Below, piece by piece: positions 8,787 through 18,039 of a stretch of DNA of 18,063 bases (position 1 is the first letter of the stretch; the number at the start of each line of letters is the position of its first letter). Position numbers and translations under genes: made by a program. This stretch comes from Euperipatoides rowelli (lineage: Eukaryota > Onychophora > Udeonychophora > Euonychophora > Peripatopsidae): NCBI GenBank assembly GCA_003024985.2, contig PXIH01S0008299.1. The stretch is one strand, 5' to 3'. The notes beneath the pieces are model-generated. The model saw nothing but the letters and a program-made list of their open reading frames with translations. It had not been told where the DNA came from and made no database searches.

Positions 8787-9007
8787 CTAGTAATCCGGTG
8801 TTGGTCGAAATTCGACCAATAAGAAATTCCTTTGTAAAAAGCCGCCACAACGCTAAACAATGCATGTTTTAATTTAAAAATTAAATTTTAGTTCATTACA
8901 CTCCCTCTCCATATAAACTTTAACTCTGCCACATCTCACACTCCTCCGTGCGCCCAATATGCTTAAAAATGGATCTAAAGTTTTCCCTTTACGTATTAAT
9001 ATATAGA
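8787..9007 (-). mobile_element. non-autonomous Helitron, copy 2 (inverted)
   Basis: Read on the minus strand, this 221-bp copy starts with TCTATATATTAATACG (9007 downward) after an A and ends with CTAG (8790-8787) before a T. Its terminal hairpin is cleaner than in copy 1: TTGGTCGAA-t-TTCGACCAA (8819-8801), a nine-base-pair stem, followed by exactly ten bases (CACCGGATTA) and CTAG. That hairpin spacing is the Helitron 3' signature. The two copies are clearly the same family along their full length, with scattered substitutions. As both ends of each copy obey the A^T rule, they are two insertions and not the terminal inverted repeats of one DNA transposon. Confidence 0.85.
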
Positions 9008-9008
9008 T

Positions 9009-9103
9009 ATTAATAATAATAATAATAATAAACAATAACACTAATAACAACAACAACAATAATAATAATATAATAATAATAATAATATAATAATAATAAT
9101 AAT
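9009..9103. repeat. (AAT)n / (AAC)n microsatellite
   Basis: An imperfect AAT tract with interspersed AAC units and single-base slips, directly next to the 5' end of Helitron copy 2. A smaller AAT tract recurs at about 9145-9172. Confidence 0.9.
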
Positions 9104-9612
9104 GAAGTAAATTCGTTCCACAAATGCATAAAAAGAAGTGTGAATAATAATAGTAGAATAATAATAATAATAAAAAGAGGCGCTGTTCCAGCCTTGTTAC
9201 TTATACTGTATATTTATTAGTCATGTGTGGGATCATTGAGTCCCATTTGCTGGGTCCGTTAGTTACACCACTGGGAAAAGCTCATGAACCTACGAAGAAG
9301 GTTCCAGGACTGTGATGAATTAAAATAAAAGTAAATAGCAATGAGTAAACAGAAATTAAAAATTGGCCTAAAACAGCCAAACAAAATTTTGATCATGGTG
9401 CTGATATTTAAGCCAATCCCTGAATCCAATTTTATTTTTGTTACTGCACTTTGAGAAAGTGCGGAGAAAACTTCATTTTTTTTAATGGAATGGTTGCAAA
9501 TGATTGCCATATCAAACTGATCACCCATTTGTGTTTAAAAATATTAGGGATATTTATCAATATGAACACTTCTATCAATATCTAATACCTCATATCAATG
9601 TTGAACCATTAT
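9104..9612. other. intergenic, no gene seen
   Basis: Contains small hairpins, for example GCACTTTgagAAAGTGC near 9444-9460. The only open frame (9259-9528, minus) has no recognisable motif. I see no gene here. Confidence 0.5.
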
Positions 9613-9630
9613 ATTTATTTATTTATTTTT
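9613..9630 (-). repeat. (AAAT)n tail / flank of Tx1-like LINE, 3' side
   Basis: An ATTT-unit tract (AAAT on the element strand) immediately after the 3' stem-loop. A like tract flanks the 5' end at 15037-15052, so part of it may be target duplication. Confidence 0.65.
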
Positions 9631-9633
9631 AAC

Positions 9634-9654
9634 TAAGGGGGATTGCACCCCTTA
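9634..9654 (-). promoter_or_regulatory. 3' terminal stem-loop of Tx1-like LINE
   Basis: TAAGGGG and CCCCTTA form a perfect seven-base-pair stem around a seven-base loop, directly before the AAAT tail. Structured 3' ends are recognised by the element's own reverse transcriptase in stringent-type LINEs; that role is inferred here. Its intactness contrasts with the decayed coding region. Confidence 0.7.
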
Positions 9655-9744
9655 AATCATATCTTATTACAAGTGAACACCAACAAAATACATAGAATTA
9701 CAAAAAGCAATGTCAAAATCAAATAAAACACACCACCCTACATT

Positions 9745-10985
9745 TCAATCAAATACATATTTAATAACAAATGGCCACATTAAATCAAAAGGCCACTTTT
9801 TAAGATAAATTTCAAAAGGAAAATTAAAATATTCAAGTGAATGGCACTTCTTCATTTGCTGTAAGAAGAAAACTCTCGGTTGCATTTTCATATCCTGAAA
9901 ATATTTTAGATTCCTTATCTTCCATATAAGAAAACAAGAAAATAATATATACCAACCCACCTTACGATGTTACAATATGACTAACATTAAGGTCACTACA
10001 TTAGAATTAAACAAATTATAAGTTGAATATCTCAAAATCATTAACCTTAGCTCATTGAAAAAAGGACAACGGAACAGCAAATGATCCATCTCATCCACTG
10101 AATCACAAAAGGCGCACTTTTTCAAGATGATACTTAGTCATTAAAACACTGGTGGTAAAATTAGCATTGTAAAATAGCGTAAAAGCAAAGTCCAACAAAT
10201 TAGGCATAGTACTAAGTAGTCTCAAGTATCTGTCAACATGCTTCTAAAGCGATGTTACCGGATTTGGTATAAGATCCAACAAAAGCTTATTATGAATCAT
10301 ACAATATAAAAATTTTGAGATCAATGGAATATTCATAGTGTCTAACAACTCCATATACGTAAACCTCAACTTAAATAGAGGAGAATTTCTCGGCATCGGC
10401 AGAGGAATATCAGTTGGAACAACTAACATAAAAACAAAAGCCTTCTGAAAAAATGGCATAAAAGACTCCAAGCATTTTCCCTCACTGTATCAAATAAAAT
10501 AGACAGATCATGTAAGCCCATCCCACCAAGGCGATCAGGCAAAATCAAGTTTTTTTTCTACTAATCGGCACTAGTTTCGTATACCATATTTTATTACACA
10601 AGGACAAGGAATACACCTTATTAACAAAAGCCTTTGTAAAATTAACATGATAAACAAAAAGGAAATTTTAGGAAAAACTAAGTATTAATTAACATGAGTC
10701 TGGTCTTGATAGACAAGTACTTATTCTGGACCCTATCAACCATTATATGAATTTGATCCAACAAAGTATTCTGAATCTGCCATATCAGAACCGCACCATA
10801 AAAAGGATAAGGCAACCCCAAAATCTTTGTTGGCCTATCCTGAGAAAACGGCAGCACCATAGTGTCCAAGAAAGGCCTCCATACAAACATCTTCCTCTAA
10901 TTAAACATGGAGACAGTATCCCAAGAGAACCTGTCAATCAAACAAAAAACAAGTGGCAAAGAACTAATCTCCCACAATGTAATAT
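9745..10985 (-). pseudogene. Tx1-like ORF2 C-terminal region with Cys/His knuckle
   Basis: Downstream of the RT on the minus strand. Open pieces are 10890-10678 (PTKILGLPYPFYGAVLIW, thumb-side text), 10471-10244 and 9960-9745. Between the last two is a C-x2-C-x7-H-x4-C knuckle, KKCAFCDSVDEMDHLLFRCPFF (Cys and His at 10116 to 10066), with the typical Glu/Asp before the His. This zinc-binding motif near the ORF2 end is common in L1-superfamily elements and aids RNA binding. The final piece has IWKIRN and a conserved-looking basic/aromatic end. Frame changes separate the pieces. The natural stop of ORF2 is probably near 9745. Confidence 0.75.
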
Positions 10986-11745
10986 TAACGTCATCAACAA
11001 AAGAAAACGCTGTAATCACAAGCTCAGAATTATCAAAAGAAATACCCAATTTTAATTCATTAAGACCAGTAATCAATGGATCTATATAAATTGCAAAAAG
11101 ATTTGAACTCAGGGGAGACCCTGAGTCAAACCTCTCCTCAACACAATTGAATCGTATAATGCACCAGCACCATTATGTTTAAGATAAACCCGCTTGTTTG
11201 TGATATAATTAACAAGCCCTCTTGCTAGATTGGAGTGACCAAACATCTGAACAATTCGTGAAACTAAGAAATGATGATTGACCCAGTCAAATGCTTTTGT
11301 AATGTTCAAAAATATCATGACAGCCTTTTCATATGCTTCTCTTAATAATATGAGACGCCTATTGAATCAGAATAATAGCGATATGGATGTTCCTTCCTTT
11401 CAATAAAAATTGAAACACACTCAACATATTAGGTAAAAAAAAGATTCAACTTGGAATTCAATATCTTAGCAAAGACCTCAGTCTCAAAATTATGTATGTT
11501 AATAAGCCTGAAATTATCAGGCCCATTAACATCATCACCCTTCAATACCTTCTTGGGAAAGAAAACCATATAAGAACTAATAAGAGGCATATAATAGAAT
11601 GGAACAGAAACCCAAATACAAAAAGAAAAACACAATTTGAGACAAATATATGATGCAACAATTTAAACAGATCATATGTAACCATGTCTGGGCCATTCAA
11701 ACTGGCTTTATTTATCAATTCAACCGTTGCCAGAACCAATGGCAC
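10986..11745 (-). pseudogene. Tx1-like ORF2 reverse transcriptase
   Basis: On the minus strand in order: ATVELINKASLNGPDMVTYDLF (about 11727-11662, the GPDG-type N-terminal block, Gly of the last position changed), DNFRLINIHNFETEVFAKIL (about 11528-11468, the YRPISL-type block, degenerate), IFLNITKAFDWVNH (motif A, catalytic Asp, about 11315-11274), RRGLTQG and then, after a +1 frame change, SPLSSNLFAIYIDPLI (motif B, about 11140-11068). FSFVDDVNI follows (motif C, FVDD at 11001-10990, both Asp kept). The residues needed for catalysis are mostly present, but stops and frameshifts make the protein non-functional. It is distinct from the plus-strand RT at 4850-5855. Confidence 0.88.
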
Positions 11746-12189
11746 ATATATTACAACGCTATACCGAGAAAGAGAACGATCAATAATAAAATAAAAGTGT
11801 TTTCAGGCACAGCAATGACATCCACTATCATCATATAATAAAAAAATATGATCCAAAAGAGCTTGCACCAACCCATCCCCCACCAACTATTGCCCACCCT
11901 GCCTATGCATAACAAAATTAGTAGACCTAGGCTTATTAAAAAGCTTCAATGAAGCTAAATACCTCATTTGATCACCTGGTAGCACCCACCTTTTGCGGAA
12001 AAGAATCTGGGTCACTCTATCTCGATCATCCAACAACACAATCAATTGATTCTTACAATTAATGAAAAAAGGAATTCTATACTTTTCCAAATTCCTCATA
12101 GCATCTATATAGCATTACATCTGAAAATTTTTAGCATTTAAATCCCTCTTGAACTGAGACGATTTACTCAATACTAACCCAATAAAACA
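11746..12189 (-). pseudogene. Tx1-like ORF2 linker between endonuclease and RT
   Basis: The open piece 12099-11887 contains FRKRWVLPGDQMRYLASL, resembling the 'W...GD....F' block between endonuclease and RT in L1-superfamily ORF2. The rest has no recognised motif. Confidence 0.6.
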
Positions 12190-13000
12190 TTATTTAAACA
12201 TATAACACCCCTTCAAAGTAAATGACTCGATAGGAAACAATTTATAAGCAACATAATAAATATCAGCAATGTTAACAATATTGAAATTAGTTGTGGGATG
12301 CAAGAAGGGATCGCGCTGATCTCTAATATAAATCTGAACAGTATCAATTTTATCTGTATAAAATTGGAAGCAAAAAGCACCATGATCCGAAAAACACATC
12401 GGAACCACTTGGTAAGAATTAAGCTTCAACGCCGCTGCCTTATAGAAGCAATAATCTAAATGATTGGCCGAATCAGCATAATGTGTAGGGAGGTAAGCCA
12501 CAGCATTCTTCACATCATTAGCTGCAAAAAAATGGTCCAGCTCCAAAAGGCAAGAAAAATCTTTAACATTGAACTCCCTCCCCTCCTCATTATAATTGAA
12601 CTATTATTACCAATATACAACAATATTTCTTTACAAAGAAAACTATTAAGCACTAAATCTTTCGGGCCATAATTGTTAATTAACAAAAATTTTGCCCCCA
12701 ACATAAAGACTTCCAAAATCAAAAACCTATCCATGACCTTAACCACATGAAAATCACTAGGCCCCAATGCCTTATCAATCATTACAATCACCCCCCTCTT
12801 TGATGAATAGGAATTTCCTTGAAAAAAATTAAACTGCCCTTCAAAAAATTTTAAGCGTATGACTCGACTGCTTTTTAATTTTAGTTTCTTGTAAAAAGAC
12901 AATTTTGCACCTGCAAAAATAGGAATCTGTATAACATTTTATTTTTCCTAAAGGAGTTTAGGCCCTGAACATTCAGGGAAAGAAATTCAAAAGTTGAATT
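12190..13000 (-). pseudogene. Tx1-like ORF2 APE-type endonuclease domain
   Basis: The minus-strand order is that of an APE endonuclease: FLSLNVQGLNSF (about 12990-12955), then FLQETKI with the metal-binding Glu (LQET at 12894-12883). YSSKRGVIVMI and LLINNYGP follow in the frame 12902-12510. Next is REFN where the family has GDFN (catalytic Asp now Glu, about 12576-12565), then a second frame (12546-12190) with HLDYCFYKAA and FSDHGAFCF, SDH at 12390-12382. Three frames are needed, so it is a pseudogene. The domain targets the insertion site; ATTT-rich flanks may reflect its preference, though this cannot be shown from one copy. Confidence 0.85.
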
Positions 13001-13898
13001 AAACACCACCATCACATTGTAGAAAAAAAAATAAACATTATGCACTCAACTCACCCCACTCCCCCATAAAAAAACATATTCCTTCTAAAACATGATCATA
13101 AAAATAAAAGAAAATGTAGAAGGACACAAAAAAAAAAAAACCCGGTGAACCCCAATCTTGTCGCATCAAAAAACTAAACCTCCTCCCAACACAAAAACCT
13201 GTCCACACAGATAAAACCCCAACCAAGTCTCAGTCAAACCGAGCCACTAATCACTACCCAAAACTCATCAACAATAACCAGAAATGCAACATAGCATAAA
13301 ATCATACAAAATGAAGTGACAAAATCAAAAAGACACACAAAAAGACAGCATGTCTAGCACACAATGCATAAGGCACTAAACATTCCATAATAATAAATCA
13401 TAAAAACTTACCTTAATGAGGACACTTAAAAGGTAAGCATGAGAACATCAAAAAAAAAAAATGGATATAATACAAAATTTCATACTTATACCACCAAACA
13501 ATGGTATACTTACCTGAATGCCAAAAAGTCAAAGCATAAACCCCATGCAACAGCAATTGCTATTGGGCAAGATAAGTCAAACTTGTCCTCATAGAGCACT
13601 GACCATAAAAAGGCAAAAACAGCCAGGCAAACATCAGCAGCCTCCTCGGGCGTAAAATCATGAAAAAACAAAATTAAAAAAATTAAGCATAAACAGGACT
13701 ACTTTCACCATCGGACTGAGTGCTCTGAAGATCCAGAATGTAATTAGGCACCACTTGACTATCACCTCCCATTAATTCCAGCATTGGCACAATCACTGAC
13801 TGTTGGACTTGTGCCTCTTAAAAGATTCCCTATGATCCGAAGACAGCTCAGGAGAAGTCACTTCAACAACATGATTCGGCTCCAACCCAGCAATATTA
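13001..13898 (-). pseudogene. Tx1-like ORF1 end and ORF1-ORF2 spacer
   Basis: No domain is recognised. The stretch is somewhat less AT-biased than the flanks and holds A-rich runs such as those near 13125-13140. It probably carries the degenerate ORF1 C-terminus after the zinc knuckle and the spacer before ORF2. Small open frames here (for example 13226-13038) are low-complexity and give no support. Confidence 0.4.
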
Positions 13899-14118
13899 TC
13901 ACTTGACAGTGTAGATCCAACCACCTGGTACCTGAGACAGCATATGAGCATTCAGCTTAGCAAACTGGACCAATTTACCAGCTTTAAGCATCGATTGGTT
14001 TCTCAACAAAGAATGAATGTACAAATTCCTTAAGACAATGCTCACAGCACCTCCTACACCCCTTAAATAGGCACAAATTAACCGCATGGTCATCTCTCCT
14101 ACAGCAAAAACAGACTGG
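13899..14118 (-). pseudogene. Tx1-like ORF1 zinc knuckle region
   Basis: In the minus frame beginning at 14118 the text PVCFCCRRDDHAVNLC gives a perfect C-x2-C-x4-H-x4-C retroviral-type knuckle (Cys 14112 to Cys 14071). It is followed by a further Cys/His cluster, CRRCCEHC. CCHC knuckles in ORF1 bind the element RNA. Upstream in another frame, WFKRVAAGEV precedes it after a stop, so a frameshift lies near 14125. The 64-codon open frame at 14093-13899 runs in a different frame over the same bases and is a shadow. Confidence 0.72.
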
Positions 14119-14274
14119 TTTTTCTAGACTTCACCTGCAGCCACCCTCTTAAACCATTTTTAGATTCAACTGCATAAGGCAATAAGTCCAACATAGAATC
14201 CGCACCAAACGCAAAGGACAGATACACAGGTCTAGTGCTTATAGACTGCATCATTAATTTTTATGAAGGTTGGC

Positions 14275-14831
14275 TTAATAGTCAAAAGTCAAAACTTTGC
14301 CAAATGGCTTAAGAATGCCTGCTATTTCCTTAATTGCCACCTTAGCAGGCATCCATAGCAGCGTAATATTGATTATATTTAAAGAAGGCATTGAGTTGGG
14401 AAATATCACATAAAAATCCCCTAACACATTAAACTTTTTGATGAATTGCTCCATAGCCTGGTCTGTATCAAAATATATAAAATTGTAATATGCATTGTCT
14501 AATTTGCTGTAGGCTACTCCACAAGATTCTCCAGAAAATTTAAACCTTCTAAAATGTCTATCAGATAGTTAAAGTTGAAACGTTGCGGCTGATAATGCTC
14601 GTCTACCACAACAAACATCGAAGAAGTATCTTCTAAAAGGGAAGCAGAACACCTAAAATTTGAGACTAAATTCTCCCTATAGTTCACAGATAAACTCTCT
14701 GTCATCATGTTGAATTGAATCACAAAGTTAATCAAAAGAAAAAGAAGGCACAACAACAGTGACAAACTGGTAAGTCGCACACTGACTTTGAAAGGGCAAA
14801 CAGGGCCTAGCGCCTCCCCTCTAGCTAGCAC
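14275..14831 (-). pseudogene. Tx1-like ORF1 N-terminal and RRM-like part
   Basis: The minus frame from 14831 gives a hydrophobic N-terminal text and then a segment ending ILEGLNFLENLVE (14514). A second frame at about 14519-14275 reads NFIYFDTDQAMEQFIKKF and then ITLLWMPAKVAIKEIAGIL with KPFGKVLTFD. The latter resembles the 'v.v..lP..v....l...l..fG.v' pattern of RNA-recognition motifs, found before CCHC knuckles in ORF1 of many L1/Tx1-type LINEs. Its role would be RNA binding in the ribonucleoprotein. The frame changes around 14515 and the stop at 14277-14275 break it. The RRM call rests on pattern and order; the extreme N-terminus is unrecognised. Confidence 0.55.
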
Positions 14832-15036
14832 TACACTGACTCAAATAGTGAAAATCCACAAAAAAAGATAAATAAAGAACTGTCAATATACTCCTACATT
14901 GATACTAAAGACATTGCATTAACTTTAAACACAAAATAAGGCACAATAATCTTCTAAATACATTAAACAAACTTACATTTAGAGTGCAATCCGTGAGTCG
15001 ACTCGCAGCACTCGTAGGCTCATGGGAAAGTCACCA
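14832..15036 (-). other. Tx1-like LINE 5' UTR
   Basis: Between the ORF1 trace and the ATTT tract. On the element strand it starts GGTGACTTTCCCATGAGCC and has a locally GC-richer stretch (about 14985-15035) that could contain an internal pol II promoter. No core motif is certain. Confidence 0.5.
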
Positions 15037-15052
15037 TTTTATTTATTTATTT
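15037..15052. repeat. ATTT tract at 5' side of Tx1-like LINE
   Basis: ATTTATTTATTT matches the tract at 9613-9630 and is a candidate target site duplication. Confidence 0.55.
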
Positions 15053-15216
15053 CAATCTTGACATTTTTTTAAGATATTAACAGACAAATTATTTGTTTGC
15101 CATATAACCTTCAGAAATTATTATATACTAGATTTTTTTTTAATTCAGACTTATAAATCATAAACTAACTTTAAAAACATTGTTGTCAACACAGAGTTAT
15201 TTATTAATCTTGTATC

Positions 15217-15304
15217 CTTATCTATCTATCTGTCTGTCTATCTATCTATCTCTCCCTCTATCTATCTATCTATTTTGATAGATAGATAAATAGATAGATA
15301 GATG
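15217..15304. repeat. self-complementary TATC/GATA microsatellite
   Basis: A TATC tract with TGTC and CTCC interruptions (15217-15272) turns at TTTTG into its own complement, GATA/AATA (about 15277-15304). The two halves can fold into a long hairpin or cruciform with a very short loop. Confidence 0.9.
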
Positions 15305-15310
15305 GACAGA

Positions 15311-17050
15311 GTCATACATGGTGTATTGAGTAGGCCTAATGTTAAATGTAGTATGGAGTCAATTTCCTCTATATTTCTGTGCAATGAATTCAACAACAAC
15401 GAATAAAATACTGTTTAAATTTAAATTTTTAAATACTAAAACGAATCCTTAAAAATTGCTACTTATGAAGGGGGAGGGGGGATCTAAAATAGCTTAGAGT
15501 GGTCTGAAAATTCCATACTAGAAACTTTCACACATGTGATGTGCCGCATATACTGTATAAAATATAACAAATAGTTTATTTAAAAATAGGTTAATTGCAC
15601 AATTTTTTATGCTTTTTGCTTCAGTTTGGAGGATAAAAAATGTAGTCATGGTCAATGGTTTTATCAATTAATCAAATTTGTTCCTTCTTAGCCATTCTTT
15701 GTTTTTTTTATTAAAAATTGGATTGAGTCATCAAAGATTTGTTTTTTAATCAAATTGATTGTATTTGTATTCATTCACCAATGCGGTGTAACAATATGGG
15801 TCAAAATTAAAAAAGGAGAAAAGAAAAAGATAAATTGTCATAAAGTTAAAAATATCAATATGACATAATACCAATTCTTCCATATTATCAATATCACATA
15901 AAAATTTCGGCCTATATCTCGACCAGTAATATTTAAAATGTCAGTATTAAATTTTTATGTTCATTATTATATTTTATTTTAATAATGTTGATTAATAATA
16001 ATAATAATTTTTTAGTATCACAGAAATAAAAAACAGCCATTTGTTGTTTTTGGATAGATGTAAGCTATATGGGATGGGCACGCCACCGTCTCTTCTCATC
16101 ATTATCTGATGGTGCCGTGTCTGAAATAAATTTCAGCATAATAAATGTTAAATTTTCCCAACTTCCCTTTTAGCTTCACTGTAAACTAGAGATAAAGATA
16201 TTAATAAATCCATCATTATAATACTATCTTTTCTTTCCTGGTTTTCACACTTTTTTATATTTTATTCACATTAATTATTTTTTCATAACTATTTTCCACT
16301 AAAAGCTTCTTAATTTATAAGACTGAATATTGATTAAATTTACTTCTTTTACCACCCCCCTCCTAAATGAATATTCTAAATTTCTTTTTATCTGTCATTT
16401 TTATTATTATTATTATAGATTCTTCTAAAGCTGAGATCTTCATTTAATTTTTGATTGTTATATGGAGTTTGTATCCTGTTATAAAGATTCGACGTTATTT
16501 TTTTAATATTTATAGCTTTAATTTGCATATTCATAACTCATATCAAATTTCCTTTTTCCATCAGTGAGCTTATAGCTAATAATAAGAGTTTGTTTGTATA
16601 AGGTGATGTTTGTGCCTTGCATAGCTTGAAATTCATTTATTTTGAAATGTTATGTTTTATAAATCAAGAGTGACTGGCGGTTTTATTAGAATCTATAGTA
16701 TTAATTTAAGGGATCGTCTCCATATAAACATACATGATTGTTGGGAATATTCAAATCCAAATATTTTTATTTGAATTTTTTAAAGTAAAAAATATTAAAT
16801 TAGAAATATCATTTAAATGACAATATATTTTTAAATATTGTTTATTTAATTTATTTTTTAAAAAAAAAAAGCCAGCAAGGGAAATAAACTTCAAACATAC
16901 AATAATATAGTCTACTCTATTTACAACATACTCAATCTCTTAGATCTACTGTAACTTTTCCAGATTTCTAAAGTTTGGACCTTCTAAGTTAACCAAATTG
17001 CACGGAAAAATTCCCAGATTCAAATGATTCTGGGAAAAAATCCGACAAAT
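15311..17050. other. AT-rich intergenic DNA, no gene seen
   Basis: No open frame with recognisable protein and no element end was found. Features are minor: a GGGGGAGGGGGG tract near 15470-15481, (AAT)n tracts near 15990-16008 and 16400-16418, and an eight-base-pair hairpin TTCCCAGA/TCTGGGAA at 17011-17036. Confidence 0.55.
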
Positions 17051-17078
17051 TTGGCACCTCGGAGATTCTTAACTCTTC

Positions 17079-17891
17079 CAGCATTGTGATGGCACAAGCA
17101 TTTCTGGAGCTGTTAGAGCAATTTCGGATTACTGTAAAGTTCAGAGTGGTTGGGATTAATTTATTTCATGATCCAGCGTTAACAATCTAAGAGTTAATTC
17201 AAGTAAATCTTCTCTGACTAGAGTTCATAGATGTAATATTGATTTGGATCATGTCTAGTTACATGATTGAAGGGAACATTGTACAGTACTTAGAATTTGT
17301 AGTTTGTGTGTTTTTGGGTTGATTTTGGACGACATACTTTTAAGTTTGGTGAGAATACTGACAATATTATTGTAGAAAGTAAGAAGGCATGGTACTCTCT
17401 CAAATGTTGTTTGGGTAGGGTCAGCTCCATTGTGTAAAGTATAATATTTACTACTTATGTTATACCCATACTCAATTATAGCTCTTTAGCTTGGTCACCC
17501 TCTGTCTCTCAATTTATGGCTTTAGAGGCAGTGCAAGGTCATGTACAGGACAGATGCTGTATCATGAATATAAAAACACTCATATTTGTTATACTGATCG
17601 TTTAAAATTACTAGGCATTCAGTCTTTATTGGCAAGATATAATTTCAAAAAATGCAAGTTTGTATTTAATGTTAGAGCCGGTCGATATCACAATATTGAT
17701 TTGCTCTCCAGGGGTAGTGTTAAATTTGTTATGAGTAGACATGGTAGCATGGTCATTCTTGACGCAGACATATACAATTTACTGATCATTCTCTAAAGAT
17801 TACAGCTTGTAGAGAGTCTAACAATTTGCCTATGGAGATCAGTAATATTGCTTTGAGACAATATTTTATAGATAAAATGTGTGAGTTTTAA
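17079..17891 (+). pseudogene. ORF2 fragment: end of RT and C-terminal domain
   Basis: Coding part of the third LINE, with at least three frame changes and several stops. The motif C metal-binding Asp pair reads Asp-Gly, so even this part has lost a catalytic residue. The C-terminal LE.vQ......RLK.LG..SL..R pattern is well kept and secures the LINE call. It is unrelated in detail to the C-terminus at 5856-6366, which has the RGH...WN-x-LP ending. Confidence 0.8.
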
Positions 17892-18033
17892 ATCAACTGT
17901 TTGAAGTTAAAACAAAGCACAGTTTTGGGTGGGAAGGTATTTCCTTTGGATACTAGTTTGATATTGTAACCTGTTATGTAGTTTTGTGTTGCATTTTATA
18001 TTGTAAATTTTATAACAGTTGTGCTATTATACC

Positions 18034-18039
18034 AATAAA
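18034..18039 (+). terminator. polyadenylation signal AATAAA
   Basis: AATAAA about 140 bases after the ORF2 stop and just before a (TTA)n tail, which marks the 3' end of the third LINE. Confidence 0.65.

Larger units (their letters stand above)
9613..15036 (-). mobile_element. Tx1/L1-like non-LTR retrotransposon, probably full length, decayed
   Basis: Read on the minus strand: a 5' UTR (15036-14832), ORF1 with an RRM-like segment (about 14519-14275) and a CCHC knuckle (14112-14071), ORF2 with endonuclease (about 13000-12190), reverse transcriptase (11745-10985) and a C-terminal Cys/His knuckle (10116-10066). A 3' stem-loop (9654-9634) and an (AAAT)n tail follow. RRM plus CCHC in ORF1, the endonuclease and RT motif style, and the C-terminal knuckle fit L1-superfamily elements, with Tx1 as my best clade guess. 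Stops and frameshifts are frequent, so it is inactive. ATTT-repeat tracts on both sides could be target duplication, target preference, or tail. The total of about 5.4 kb is near the usual full length. Confidence 0.82.

Noticed and set aside
8246-8865. Open frames on both strands near Helitron copy 2
   Set aside because: Low-complexity AT-driven translations with Asn or Ile runs from microsatellites, overlapping one another and lacking motifs.
6728-9008. A single DNA transposon with long terminal inverted repeats
   Set aside because: No target duplication is visible and no transposase is seen inside. Each arm has its own Helitron 5' TC, 3' hairpin plus CTAG, and A/T flanks.
8874-9059. 61-codon minus-strand frame starting with Leu/Ile runs
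   Set aside because: It is the AAT microsatellite read in frame and then the Helitron.
9259-9528. 89-codon minus-strand frame as a gene
   Set aside because: No recognisable motif, no start context or neighbours to support it; recorded only as intergenic.
10747-11089. Plus-strand open frames over the minus LINE
   Set aside because: Antisense shadows of the RT and downstream region of the Tx1-like ORF2, with no motif of their own.
13038-13226. 62-codon minus-strand frame rich in Phe and Gly
   Set aside because: Composition comes from an A-run and purine-rich DNA; no hydrophobic-segment logic or family match is seen.
16070-16125. Possible structured RNA with GGCACGCCACCG and GGTGCCGTGTC
   Set aside because: The two parts pair only with several mismatches, and no tRNA, snRNA or other known RNA pattern fits.
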